DNA of 64,000 nucleotides from Tyzzerella sp963558545 (lineage in GTDB: Bacteria; Bacillota; Clostridia; Lachnospirales; CAG-274): the NCBI RefSeq assembly GCF_963558545.1, contig NZ_CAUWHO010000007.1, positions 1-64,000 on the forward strand, in the 5' to 3' direction. The notes under the pieces were generated by a model. It saw only the letters and a list, made by a program, of their open reading frames with translations, did not search any database and had not been told where the DNA came from. The translations under genes and the position numbers were made by a program. Positions 35,244-43,457 of this stretch are shown here, one piece after another (within the stretch, counting starts at the first letter, position 1; each line of letters begins with the position of its first letter).

Positions 35244-36488
35244 TTGATAGGTTTAGAGAATATTAATAATGAAGAAGAAAAAATTATAGTTATAGGTGTT
35301 GGTGGTGCTGGTAATAATGCTGTTAATAGAATGGTAGAATGTGGCTCTACAGATATAGACTTTATTTCCATAAATACAGATAGACAAGCACTTAATAAAA
35401 GTTTAGCTCAAAAAACTATTGTTATTGGAGAAAAATCTACTCGTGGACTTGGAGCAGGTGGAAATCCCGAAGTTGGAAGAATAGCAGCAGAAGAATCTAA
35501 AGATGATATTTCACAAGCTGTACAAGGTGCAGATATGGTATTTGTAACTGCTGGTATGGGTGGAGGTACTGGTACTGGTGCTGCATCTGTTGTTGCTAAT
35601 ATTGCTAAAAGTCAAGGTGTTTTAACTGTTGCTGTTGTAACTAAGCCTTTTAATTTTGAAGGTAAAAAAAGAGCTTTAAATGCTATGGAAGGTATAGAAA
35701 GATTAAAAGAGAACGTAGATACTCTTATTGTTATTCCTAATGAACGTATACTAGATATTATAGAAGATGATGTAACTCAAATAGAAGCTTTTCATAGAGT
35801 AGATGAAGTTTTAAGACAAGGGGTTACAGGTATTGCAAATATTATTAAAAATGCTGCAGAGATAAACGTAGACTTTGCAGATGTTACTACAATTATGAAA
35901 GATAAAGGATATGCACATCTTGGTGTTGGTGAGGGTGCTGGTAAAAATAAAATGCAAGATGCTGTTAATGGTGCTATTAATAGTCCATTATTAGAAACAT
36001 CTATAGAGGGAGCTAAAAGTATACTTGTTAATGTAGCTGGTGGCCCAGACCTTGCTCTTAAAGAAATAGATAGAGGTATTTCTAGTATAACTGCTATGCT
36101 TGACGTATCTGCTAACGTTATATATGGTACTTCCATAGAGGAAAACCTTACAGATAGAGTTATTATTACTATTGTTGCAACAGACCTTAGAGATGTGGAA
36201 GGAAATGGACAAGATTTAGTTTCAGATATGCAATCTAACATACAACCTAACATACATCAAGGAGTAAATAACCAACAACAATTTAATGTTGCTCCACAAC
36301 ATTTACAAAACGGTTTTTCTAATATTAATACACAACAAGTACAACCACAAGTAGCACAACCAACAATTAATCATTCGCAAGAACCTGTATTTACTCCACA
36401 AGAACCTAATAATTATGGATTAAACAGACAAAAAGAAAATGAAACTGGAAAATTAAATATACCAACATTTTTAAGAAAAAATAGATAA
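35244..36488 (+). CDS. ftsZ: cell division protein FtsZ
   Basis: Tubulin-like GTPase that forms the Z ring, 414 aa. GVGGAGNNAVNRM (about 18-30), the tubulin signature GGGTGTGA (about 107-114), and NVDFADV for the T7 loop are present. A Gln/Asn-rich linker (about 320-400) leads to the C-terminal peptide LNIPTFLRKNR that binds FtsA/SepF/ZapA-type partners. The start is TTG at 35244 after TAGGAGGGTTATATC. A terminator follows. Confidence 0.98.
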   Translation: MIGLENINNEEEKIIVIGVGGAGNNAVNRMVECGSTDIDFISINTDRQALNKSLAQKTIVIGEKSTRGLGAGGNPEVGRIAAEESKDDISQAVQGADMVFVTAGMGGGTGTGAASVVANIAKSQGVLTVAVVTKPFNFEGKKRALNAMEGIERLKENVDTLIVIPNERILDIIEDDVTQIEAFHRVDEVLRQGVTGIANIIKNAAEINVDFADVTTIMKDKGYAHLGVGEGAGKNKMQDAVNGAINSPLLETSIEGAKSILVNVAGGPDLALKEIDRGISSITAMLDVSANVIYGTSIEENLTDRVIITIVATDLRDVEGNGQDLVSDMQSNIQPNIHQGVNNQQQFNVAPQHLQNGFSNINTQQVQPQVAQPTINHSQEPVFTPQEPNNYGLNRQKENETGKLNIPTFLRKNR

Positions 36489-36494
36489 AATATT

Positions 36495-36534
36495 AAAAAA
36501 ATAAAACTAGATAAATATCTAGTTTTATTTTTTT
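36495..36534. terminator. intrinsic terminator after ftsZ
   Basis: AAAAAATAAAACTAGATA pairs with TATCTAGTTTTATTTTTT (arms about 36495-36513 and 36516-36533); A/T runs on each side allow use by both convergent genes. Confidence 0.88.
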
Positions 36535-36540
36535 CTTAAA

Positions 36541-36563
36541 TACAATTAAGGTATTCCTATATA
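36541..36563. repeat. repeat family B remnant (rearranged)
   Basis: ACAATTAAGGTAT, as at the family B left end, runs directly into TCCTATAT, the reverse complement of the family's right P1 arm (ATATAGGAATACC). It looks like the two P1 arms collapsed, removing the interior. It is short, so chance resemblance is possible. Confidence 0.35.
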
Positions 36564-36591
36564 TTATTTAAATAAACTTAATATATCTATT

Positions 36592-37884
36592 TTAATTAAG
36601 TTTATTTTTATTTTTATTTATATAAAATAAATCGCCTAAAGAACCAGTAGTACTTGGACCTACAACCTTAGAATTTGAGGTAATGTTAGGTTCTTTTTTT
36701 ACATTACTAGGTTCATTTTTATAGGTTGGTTTAGCTTTGGCATCAGATAGTATTTTTTTTGAAAGTGATGTAAAATTATCTGTTAAAGGAGGCGATGAAT
36801 ATATAAAGCCTAAAGAGTCTTTAATATATAGCTTTAAAGTATATTTACCCTCGTATTTTTGTGAAATAGATTTTAAAGAGCCGTCTTTTTGCTCTATACT
36901 ATAACTACCAAAAGTAACATTTAATGGCTCTTTAGATGTTAATGTCTTTAACGGGTATGGTATAAATGGGTTGTCATCTGGATATATAACTAATGTGTAT
37001 TCAAATGGTTCGTTTTTATTTGGGTTGTTCCAACTAACATTATATGTAGGTTCTCCGTTAATGTCTACATAGCCTGTAATGTTATTTAATTTTGGTTTTT
37101 TAGGTATTTTATGTTGTGAAATAGTAAAGTTGCTAAGCTCTAACAAATAAGGGTAAAGTCCATTAATATCTGCTGCTAGTGGAATATAAGGGTTTAGTTG
37201 GGGCTTTAGATTAAAGCTAGATGGATTTTCATAAGGTGGTTTATTTAATTTTATAAGCTCATCTACAGATTTGTAGTCATAAGATAATTTAGCATTAGAT
37301 GAACCTAAAAGCTGAACATAATCATCTGCCATTATTTCCATTATGTCCCAATGGTATAAATAATTATCATCATCATTATAATTATATATAACAGGCATAT
37401 TAGTTAGTCCTCTTATTTTTACATACTTAGAATCTTTTAAATTGTTATAGTATATATTTTCAGACTTTACAAGATTACATATCATATAATGATGCCCATA
37501 TTCGTGAGATAGTGTATAAGCTATTTTAGGTACTGTATTATATCTTTCTCCATTATAAAGATTAATATAGGCATTAGGACCTAATATATAGTTATTACCC
37601 TCTAAATGTATGTCGTCAAAATAAAGTCCATTTACACCCTCTGGTGCATCTGGATATATGTATATATTACTTAAATAATCAAATTCATCACCGTGAAGAT
37701 TATTTATAAGCTCTCCATACAAGTCTTTTAGCATAGTTTTATTCCAACTTTTACTATAACTTGTTAAGGTAAGGTTATTTGCAGTATATGTAGCATATAT
37801 TTTATTTGGATTTGCATATATAGTTGTTTTAAATAAAAATATTATAAAAAATGCAACTATTATGTTTATTTTAAAAAATTTCAT
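36592..37884 (-). CDS. secreted HEXXH protein, putative metallopeptidase
   Basis: I do not recognise the exact family. The 430-aa product has a signal peptide (1-24, MKFFKINIIVAF...IYA). A HEYGHH zinc motif is at 127-132, and a candidate third ligand Glu183 is in DIMEIMADDYVQLLG, the layout of gluzincin-type peptidases. A fibronectin-III-like domain is at about 255-365 (NITGYVDINGEPTYNVSWNNP). A Lys/Ser/Asn-rich tail (about 375-430) ends in KNKNKLN. It is likely a secreted or surface-associated protease. Monocistronic, convergent with ftsZ. Confidence 0.75.
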   Translation of the reverse strand: MKFFKINIIVAFFIIFLFKTTIYANPNKIYATYTANNLTLTSYSKSWNKTMLKDLYGELINNLHGDEFDYLSNIYIYPDAPEGVNGLYFDDIHLEGNNYILGPNAYINLYNGERYNTVPKIAYTLSHEYGHHYMICNLVKSENIYYNNLKDSKYVKIRGLTNMPVIYNYNDDDNYLYHWDIMEIMADDYVQLLGSSNAKLSYDYKSVDELIKLNKPPYENPSSFNLKPQLNPYIPLAADINGLYPYLLELSNFTISQHKIPKKPKLNNITGYVDINGEPTYNVSWNNPNKNEPFEYTLVIYPDDNPFIPYPLKTLTSKEPLNVTFGSYSIEQKDGSLKSISQKYEGKYTLKLYIKDSLGFIYSSPPLTDNFTSLSKKILSDAKAKPTYKNEPSNVKKEPNITSNSKVVGPSTTGSLGDLFYINKNKNKLN

Positions 37885-38101
37885 AGAATATCACCCTAAA
37901 TTATTTCAATTATTTCAATTAAGCTATATTTTATGTTATGTTATTATATTATATATCAAAATTATTTAAAAATAATTACAATAAAATTAAAAAAATATTA
38001 CAAAAAATTTTAAAATAAATATTGTATAAAAACATTAAACTTTAAAAGTAAGATTACGTTATATAATATATAAAAATTAAAAATTTTAGGAGGAAATAAT
38101 A

Positions 38102-38662
38102 ATGAAAAAATTTATTAGTGGATTATTAATTGGTGGTATTATTATGACATCTGTATCAGCTTTTGCCGCTAATGTTGTTAATATGAAAGCAGTATACTCT
38201 GTTAAAAACCTTATTGTAAATGGTGTTAATACTGGCAAGGGTAGCAGTGCTTTTATAAGTAATGGGACAACTTATGTTCCATTAAGAACTGTAAGTGATG
38301 CATTAGGGCACGAAATTTCTTGGGATTCTAAAACTAGGTCTATTTATATTAATACAGGGAATAAAACACCTGATGCAAACGGAGAACCAACAGATTTACC
38401 ATTAGCAGATACAGGGGCGACTACAATGCCTACTACTCCAAACGCTAACATCTCTAATGGACAAAAGTTAATTAGTATGGAAGTAGCTAAAGAAGCAGCT
38501 ATAAAAGCTGTTGGAGGTGGAAGTGTTATTTCACAAGATGCTGATATTTATGACGATGATGATATTCCAGATTATGAATTTAAAATAATGAAAAATAACA
38601 AAGTTTATGAAGTAAGCATTAATGCACTAACAGGTGCTGTTATTGATTTTGATATTGACTAA
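38102..38662 (+). CDS. secreted protein with CuAO_N-type and PepSY domains
   Basis: 186 aa. Signal peptide 1-23 (MKKFISGLLI...AFA). A copper-amine-oxidase-N-like domain (about 28-98) contains TTYVPLRTVSDALGHEISWD. A Pro/Thr linker (about 99-125) leads to a PepSY domain (about 125-186: AKEAAIKAVGGG, VYEVSINALTGAVIDFDID). PepSY domains are often inhibitory or adhesion modules on secreted proteins. RBS TAGGAGG. No partner enzyme is adjacent. Confidence 0.85.
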   Translation: MKKFISGLLIGGIIMTSVSAFAANVVNMKAVYSVKNLIVNGVNTGKGSSAFISNGTTYVPLRTVSDALGHEISWDSKTRSIYINTGNKTPDANGEPTDLPLADTGATTMPTTPNANISNGQKLISMEVAKEAAIKAVGGGSVISQDADIYDDDDIPDYEFKIMKNNKVYEVSINALTGAVIDFDID

Positions 38663-38673
38663 TATTTAAAATT

Positions 38674-38719
38674 AAAAAATAAAATCAAGTAAAAATAATT
38701 TTACTTGATTTTATTTTTT
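38674..38719. terminator. intrinsic terminator
   Basis: A perfect 21-bp stem (38674-38694 with 38699-38719) with loop ATAA followed by T's, after the PepSY gene. Confidence 0.92.
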
Positions 38720-38779
38720 TTAGATGTATAATAGTTGTATATCTAACAATTATATAATAAGATTTATAGAGGTGTTTTT

Positions 38780-40945
38780 GTGAAAAATATTTTTAGGATA
38801 ACATATAGAGATTTTAAAAAAATTATAAAAAATCCAGTAGCATTAACTGTTATAATAGGCGCTTGTTTTATACCTGCATTGTATGCTTGGTTTAATATAG
38901 CTGCTAGTTGGGACCCATATGGAAGTACAAATGGGTTAAAAGTTGCAGTTTCTAACAATGATACAGGCACACAACTATTGGATATAGACTTAAACTTAGG
39001 GGATAAAATAAAAGAAGAACTACAAGGAAATAATAATATAGGGTGGGTATTTGTAGATAAAGATATAGCCATAGAAGGTGTTAAAAGTGGAGAATACTAC
39101 GCAGGGGTTATTATACCAGAAAATTTTAGTGAAAACTTTTCTAGTATTTTAACAGATGACATAAAAACTCCTAAAATAGAATACTATGTTAACCAAAAAA
39201 AGAATGCTATAGCACCTAAAATAACAGATAAAGGTGTGTCTGTTGTTCAACAACAAATAAATGAGGCTTTTTTAGACACTGCTAGCAAAGTATTAGAAGG
39301 AACTTTAAAAGTTGCTTATAATAAAATAGACGAAAAAGAGCAAACAGTTGCAGATAATATGATAAGTGCTTTAAACCAGGTGTCATCATCATTAGAACAA
39401 TATAAAAATTTATCTAAAAGTTTTGATGAGGGGTTAAATTCTACAAAAAGCCTTATTGATACAACAAAATTAATACTGCCAGCAGGTAAATCTATTGCAC
39501 AAAATGGGGAAGATATGTCAAATAATATAAATGGGTTAATACATTCTTCCAGTCAGGTTTTTAATAGTATTACAGGGACAGTAGAAAGTTTTTTATTAAC
39601 ATCAGAAGATTTAGCTAATGATATTCTAGATGTATGGAAAGATGTATCTAATGTAAATGAAGATAATATAGACATAATAAAAATGCAAATAGATTTTATT
39701 AATAAAAGAACAGATAAAATTATAACTATTAATAAAAATATTGATAGAGTGTTAAATAATTTGAATAATAAACTTCCCATAAGGTTAAAAATTATAGATG
39801 AGTTTGTTAATAAACTAGAAAGGCTTAATGGTGCTTTAAACGATATTATATCAACAGGTGAAAATATAGAAAGAATAATAAATAGTGGTAATAATATATC
39901 AGACAGTTTAAGAAAAAGTATGGGAAGTCAGTTAAATAAGGTAAGAGAAGACATATCTGGTATAAAAGACTTATATAGAGCTAATATAAAGCCTAATATA
40001 GACTATGAAGCAGAAAAAATGTATAAAACGCTTGTAGATTTTAATATATTATCTAAAAATACAATGGGAATAATATCGCAAATGGATAAAATACTAGATG
40101 GTATATTTAATACAATAGAAGCTAGCCAAAAGGCAATAGAAAGTACTAATAATGTGATACAAAGTAGCCAAGATGATGTTAAAAATTTACAAAAGAAAAT
40201 CCAAGAGGTTAAAGCAGAGGATAAATTAAAAAAACTTGCTACTATATTAAAAAATGACCCTAATACAGTAGGTAAATTTATTTCTGCCCCTGTTCAAGTA
40301 GAACAAGTATCTTTTTATGAAATATCAAATTATGGTTCTGCTATGACACCTTTTTATACTATATTATCTTTTTGGGTAGGTGGAGTATTATTAGTGTCGT
40401 TGTTAAAAACTAGAGTTTATGAAGATGATAATATAAAAAATATAAAGCCTTATCAAGCTTATATAGGGAGATATTTTTTATTTATGATAATAGGTATTAT
40501 ACAAGCTATTGTTGTATGTTTAGGAGATTTATATATATTAAAGGTACAATGTTTAAACCCTGTTTTATTTGTTTTAGCAGGTATAGTAGCTAGTATAGTA
40601 TTTATTAATATAATATATACCCTTGTTGTTTCTTTTGGTGATGTTGGTAAAGCTATTTGTGTGTTTTTGCTTGTTATACAAGTTGCAGGAGCAGGGGGAA
40701 CATTTCCTGTAGAAGTTACACCTGAATTTTTTCAAAAAATAAATCCATATATACCTTTTACTTATGGTATAAATGCTATGAGAGAAACTATTGCTGGTAT
40801 ATATGAAAATGCCTATAAAACAGATATTATAAAATTACTTAGTTTTTTACCATTTTCTTTATTGCTAGGACTTTTTTTGAGAAAACCTCTTATTAAAATA
40901 AATGAATTTTTTGAAGAAAAACTAGAAGAAACACATCTTATGTAA
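38780..40945 (+). CDS. YhgE/Pip domain membrane protein
   Basis: A 721-aa protein of the YhgE/Pip family. One N-terminal membrane helix (about 17-38, with FIPALYAWFNIAASWDPY typical of the family) precedes a long extracytoplasmic coiled-coil region (about 45-515) and five to six C-terminal helices (about 530-715) of ABC-2-like fold. The lactococcal member Pip is a phage receptor; other members go with type VII secretion. No ESX genes are in the window. The start is GTG at 38780 after AGAGGTG. Confidence 0.88.
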   Translation: MKNIFRITYRDFKKIIKNPVALTVIIGACFIPALYAWFNIAASWDPYGSTNGLKVAVSNNDTGTQLLDIDLNLGDKIKEELQGNNNIGWVFVDKDIAIEGVKSGEYYAGVIIPENFSENFSSILTDDIKTPKIEYYVNQKKNAIAPKITDKGVSVVQQQINEAFLDTASKVLEGTLKVAYNKIDEKEQTVADNMISALNQVSSSLEQYKNLSKSFDEGLNSTKSLIDTTKLILPAGKSIAQNGEDMSNNINGLIHSSSQVFNSITGTVESFLLTSEDLANDILDVWKDVSNVNEDNIDIIKMQIDFINKRTDKIITINKNIDRVLNNLNNKLPIRLKIIDEFVNKLERLNGALNDIISTGENIERIINSGNNISDSLRKSMGSQLNKVREDISGIKDLYRANIKPNIDYEAEKMYKTLVDFNILSKNTMGIISQMDKILDGIFNTIEASQKAIESTNNVIQSSQDDVKNLQKKIQEVKAEDKLKKLATILKNDPNTVGKFISAPVQVEQVSFYEISNYGSAMTPFYTILSFWVGGVLLVSLLKTRVYEDDNIKNIKPYQAYIGRYFLFMIIGIIQAIVVCLGDLYILKVQCLNPVLFVLAGIVASIVFINIIYTLVVSFGDVGKAICVFLLVIQVAGAGGTFPVEVTPEFFQKINPYIPFTYGINAMRETIAGIYENAYKTDIIKLLSFLPFSLLLGLFLRKPLIKINEFFEEKLEETHLM

Positions 40946-41009
40946 TAACTAAATATTAGATAATTATTACAACAGGATATTTGTATTGATTATTTAAATT
41001 AATATAGTA

Positions 41010-41080
41010 TATATAAAATTATTCATTATTATATATACTATATTGACATATATAAAATTATTCATTATTATATATACTAT
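41010..41080. repeat. two direct repeats of 32 bp
   Basis: The same 32-base AT-rich sequence (TATATAAAATTATTCATTAT...) occurs at 41010-41041 and 41049-41080, separated by 7 bases. Each copy's ends are partly inverted (ATATA...TATAT). The second copy forms the spacer and -10 of the promoter of the downstream gene. Confidence 0.8.
41043..41071 (+). promoter_or_regulatory. putative promoter of the 190-aa gene
   Basis: A consensus TTGACA (41043-41048), 17-base spacer, TATTAT (41066-41071), overlapping the second 32-bp direct repeat and 23 bases before the ATG at 41095. Confidence 0.6.
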
Positions 41081-41094
41081 AAGGGGGGATTAAA

Positions 41095-41667
41095 ATGAAA
41101 TTTAAAGAAAAAATATTAAAAATAGTTGAAATTATTTCGCAAAAATCTGAATTAAAACACCAAATATTAGAAAATACTAAAGTGCTTTTAGATGACTATG
41201 AGAAAAATAAAGATGACGAAAATGATGAAGCAACATACTGGGAGTACATAGTATCAAGCTGTTTAACAGGTGAAAATATAAGTGAAATTTATGAAGATTT
41301 AGACGAAATACCATATAATGATTTTGACGAAGATGCATACTTAAAAGCTCCTTTATTTACTTTTGATTGGAAAGAATATGCTGAAGAGTATATAGGTGGC
41401 TTAGAAACTCTTATAGATGCACAAAAACTAAATATAACTTTAAAAGACATAGAATATGATAATGATAACGATGATATTGAAAACGTAAGTCGTAGGATAC
41501 ACAATAAATTAAAGCCTTTAGGTTATATTTTAACTTCTATAGATATAGGCAGTGACGAATATGAAATATGTATCTTAAAAGAAGAAGATTTTAATACAAT
41601 AAAAAATATGATAGAAGAAGATGAAATTTTATCAGATGTTATAATTTTACAGGTGTTTGGAGATTAA
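41095..41667 (+). CDS. acidic cytoplasmic protein of unknown function
   Basis: Not recognised. 190 aa, strongly acidic (many Asp/Glu, for example EYDNDNDDIE), with no signal peptide or membrane helix. Regions YWEYIVSSCLTGENI and APLFTFDWKEYAEEYI may form a helical N-terminal half. The C-terminal half (YILTSIDIGSDEYEICILKEEDF) looks like a small alpha/beta domain. RBS AAGGGGGG. Monocistronic between the YhgE/Pip gene and the ribosomal operon, ending in repeat A4. It resembles small single-domain proteins encoded near immunity-type loci, but this is only an impression. Confidence 0.65.
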   Translation: MKFKEKILKIVEIISQKSELKHQILENTKVLLDDYEKNKDDENDEATYWEYIVSSCLTGENISEIYEDLDEIPYNDFDEDAYLKAPLFTFDWKEYAEEYIGGLETLIDAQKLNITLKDIEYDNDNDDIENVSRRIHNKLKPLGYILTSIDIGSDEYEICILKEEDFNTIKNMIEEDEILSDVIILQVFGD

Positions 41668-41735
41668 ATAAATATAGTAGGTTTTATGTAAAATAGAAAA
41701 GATTTTATAATTAAACTCTACAATAGTTACAGTAT

Positions 41736-41958
41736 GATATTGTAGACAAAGTATACAATATCTTCAAAAATAACAAGTTTATTTTTTTGAGATACTCTAA
41801 GGTAAAAAAGCTGATTTTTTCGCACAAGGGCTAAAACCCCTCGAAATCTAGCCTTTACACAATCCAAGGCAAAGCTTCGTATTGTGATTAAAATTTTTAT
41901 ACCCTATAAATAGGATATAAAAATGAAAAAAATTTACTTTAATATTATTTTGTCTACA
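41736..41958 (+). repeat. repeat family A, copy A4 (full length)
   Basis: All modules present. The first hairpin is GATATTGTAGAC-AAA-GTATACAATATC (41736-41762), where GG:CC of other copies is replaced by TA:TA on the two arms. Next come the A/T hairpin (about 41764-41791), the AAAAGCTGATTT...GAAATCTAGCC hairpin (about 41808-41854), CACAAT...ATTGTG (41858-41886) and CCTATAAATAGG (41902-41914). It ends with TTTGTCTACA (41949-41958), the inverse of TGTAGACAAA at 41741-41750, giving 10-bp terminal inverted repeats. Confidence 0.85.
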
Positions 41959-42034
41959 TTCTACAGTATTGTATTTATTTTTATTACCAGTAGATTTAGT
42001 TAATAAAAAAATTATAAAAAAAGTAAAAAAATGC

Positions 42035-42063
42035 TTGCAAATATTTTTAGTATATGCTATAAT
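42035..42063 (+). promoter_or_regulatory. promoter of the S10 ribosomal protein operon
   Basis: TTGCAA (42035-42040), 17-base spacer, TATAAT (42058-42063). Transcription would begin near 42070, giving a 5' leader of about 250 bases before rpsJ. Confidence 0.75.
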
Positions 42064-42069
42064 ACGTTG

Positions 42070-42318
42070 TGTTGTGACATTAAGAGCGATGAAATAGAAG
42101 GTTGTTACCTTAGTGGTAAGTTTTTCTATGGAGCGATGTCCAGTTCAAGAAACCGGGCGACAAGTCACTGTGTATATCGAATATTTGTAAGCATTTTATT
42201 GCTATATATAGCTTTAAGTATGTTTGACATTGGGCATATTATGTCTATTTTATTGATGTGTACAGTCACCGCTTGTCGTGCTAGAAACTAAAAGTACGAA
42301 AAGGAGGGGACTTTTTTT
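42070..42318 (+). ncRNA. structured 5' leader of the S10 operon, candidate autoregulatory RNA
   Basis: Helix 1 is ATAGAA...TTCTAT enclosing TTACC (42105-42109) / GGTAA (42115-42119). A long-range helix CGACAAG (42158-42164) / CTTGTCG (42272-42278), stacked on ACTGT (42167-42171) / ACAGT (42262-42266), encloses about 90 AT-rich bases. AAAAGT (about 42290) can pair with ACTTTT (about 42310) across the GGAGGGG ribosome binding site. In other bacteria, L4 controls the S10 operon through its leader; that role here is inference. Confidence 0.6.
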
Positions 42319-42630
42319 ATGGCTAATCAAAAGCTTAGAATCAGTCTTAAAGCTTATGACCATAAGTTAATCGACCAATCTGCTGTGCAAATTATTGAAA
42401 CTGCTAAAAAAACAGGTGCTCAAGTGAGTGGACCTATTCCACTTCCTACTAAAAAGGAAGTTGTTACTATCCTTAGAGCGGTTCATAAGTACAAAGATTC
42501 TAGAGAACAATTTGAGCTTAGAACTCACAAAAGATTGATTGATATTTTAATGCCAACTCAAAAAACTATGGACAGCTTAAGCCGTCTTGATTTACCAGCT
42601 GGCGTTGATATTACTTTAAAAATGTTATAA
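42319..42630 (+). CDS. rpsJ: 30S ribosomal protein S10
   Basis: 103 aa, full length: starts MANQKLRISLKAYDHKLIDQ with conserved SGPIPLPTKKEVVTILR and the C-terminal RLDLPAGVDITLKML. Also known as NusE in antitermination. First gene of the superoperon; the upstream str operon (rpsL, rpsG, fusA, tuf) is not adjacent in this genome. RBS AAGGAGGGG sits in a potential hairpin. Confidence 0.98.
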   Translation: MANQKLRISLKAYDHKLIDQSAVQIIETAKKTGAQVSGPIPLPTKKEVVTILRAVHKYKDSREQFELRTHKRLIDILMPTQKTMDSLSRLDLPAGVDITLKML

Positions 42631-42798
42631 TTTTTAGTAATATATCAATAAATGGTTATAACTTACACAATAATTACAAATAATATAATGTAATTAATCC
42701 AAATTGGTTTATATAAGTTCGCCTTATATTTGCCTAGAATGATTACTCAAAATATATATTGGGTAATCCGCTGTAGACTACGGAGGTGCAATTTAATT
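42631..42798 (+). promoter_or_regulatory. structured rpsJ-rplC spacer
   Basis: 168 untranslated bases, unusually long for this operon. Hairpins: ATATAAG-TTCGC-CTTATAT (42711-42729); GATTACTC (42741-42748) / GGGTAATC (42761-42768); and CCG (42768-42770) / CGG (42781-42783), whose 3' side runs into the rplC ribosome binding site CGGAGG. It could tune rplC translation. Confidence 0.5.
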
Positions 42799-43428
42799 AT
42801 GAAAAAAAGCATTATTGCTAAAAAAATTGGTATGACACAAATTTTTGCTGAAAATGGTATACTTATTCCTGTTACTGTTTTAGAAGCAGGCCCTTGTGTT
42901 GTTACTCAAAAGAAAACAATTGAAAATGACGGATACGAAGCTATTCAAGTAGGCTTTGGTGAAGTTAAAGAGAAAAAAGTTAACAAACCTTTAAAAGGAC
43001 ATTTTGATAAAGCAGGTGTTTCTGCTACAAAATTATTAAAAGAATTTAAACTTGAAAATGTAAGTGAGTATGAATTAGGTGCTTTAATTAAAGCTGACAT
43101 ATTTGCTGCTGGTGATAAAATTGATGTTAGTGGTGTATCTAAAGGAAAAGGTTTCCAAGGTGCTATCAAAAGACATAATCAACACAGAGGACCTATGGCT
43201 CACGGTTCTAAATATCACAGAGGTGTTGGTTCTTTATCTTCTGCAACTACTCCTGGTAAAGTTAAAAAAGGTAAAAAAATGCCTGGACATATGGGTGCAG
43301 AAAATGTTACTATTCAAAACCTTGAGGTTGTTAGAGTAGATGCTGAAAAGAATTTACTTCTTGTTAAAGGTGCTGTTCCTGGCAACAAAGGTTCAATTCT
43401 TGTTATTAAAGAAAGCGTAAAGGCTTAA
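42799..43428 (+). CDS. rplC: 50S ribosomal protein L3
   Basis: 209 aa: MKKSIIAKKIGMTQIFAENG start and GKGFQGAIKRHNQHRGPMAHGSKYHR core that reaches the peptidyl transferase centre. An upstream in-frame TTG exists, but ATG at 42799 has the CGGAGGTG site and matches the family N-terminus. Confidence 0.98.
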   Translation: MKKSIIAKKIGMTQIFAENGILIPVTVLEAGPCVVTQKKTIENDGYEAIQVGFGEVKEKKVNKPLKGHFDKAGVSATKLLKEFKLENVSEYELGALIKADIFAAGDKIDVSGVSKGKGFQGAIKRHNQHRGPMAHGSKYHRGVGSLSSATTPGKVKKGKKMPGHMGAENVTIQNLEVVRVDAEKNLLLVKGAVPGNKGSILVIKESVKA

Positions 43429-43457
43429 TTAATCTTTACGAAAGGAGGAAAACCTAA

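Noticed and set aside
42031..42291. An 86-codon open frame upstream of rpsJ (starting MLANIF)
   Set aside because: It begins inside the rpsJ promoter (-35 region) and overlaps the structured leader; no ribosome binding site and no protein-like composition.
41736..42318. Possible tRNA or rRNA gene in the 650-base gap before rpsJ
   Set aside because: Hairpins belong to repeat A4 and the rpsJ leader; no cloverleaf, TTCGANNC arm or rRNA signature.
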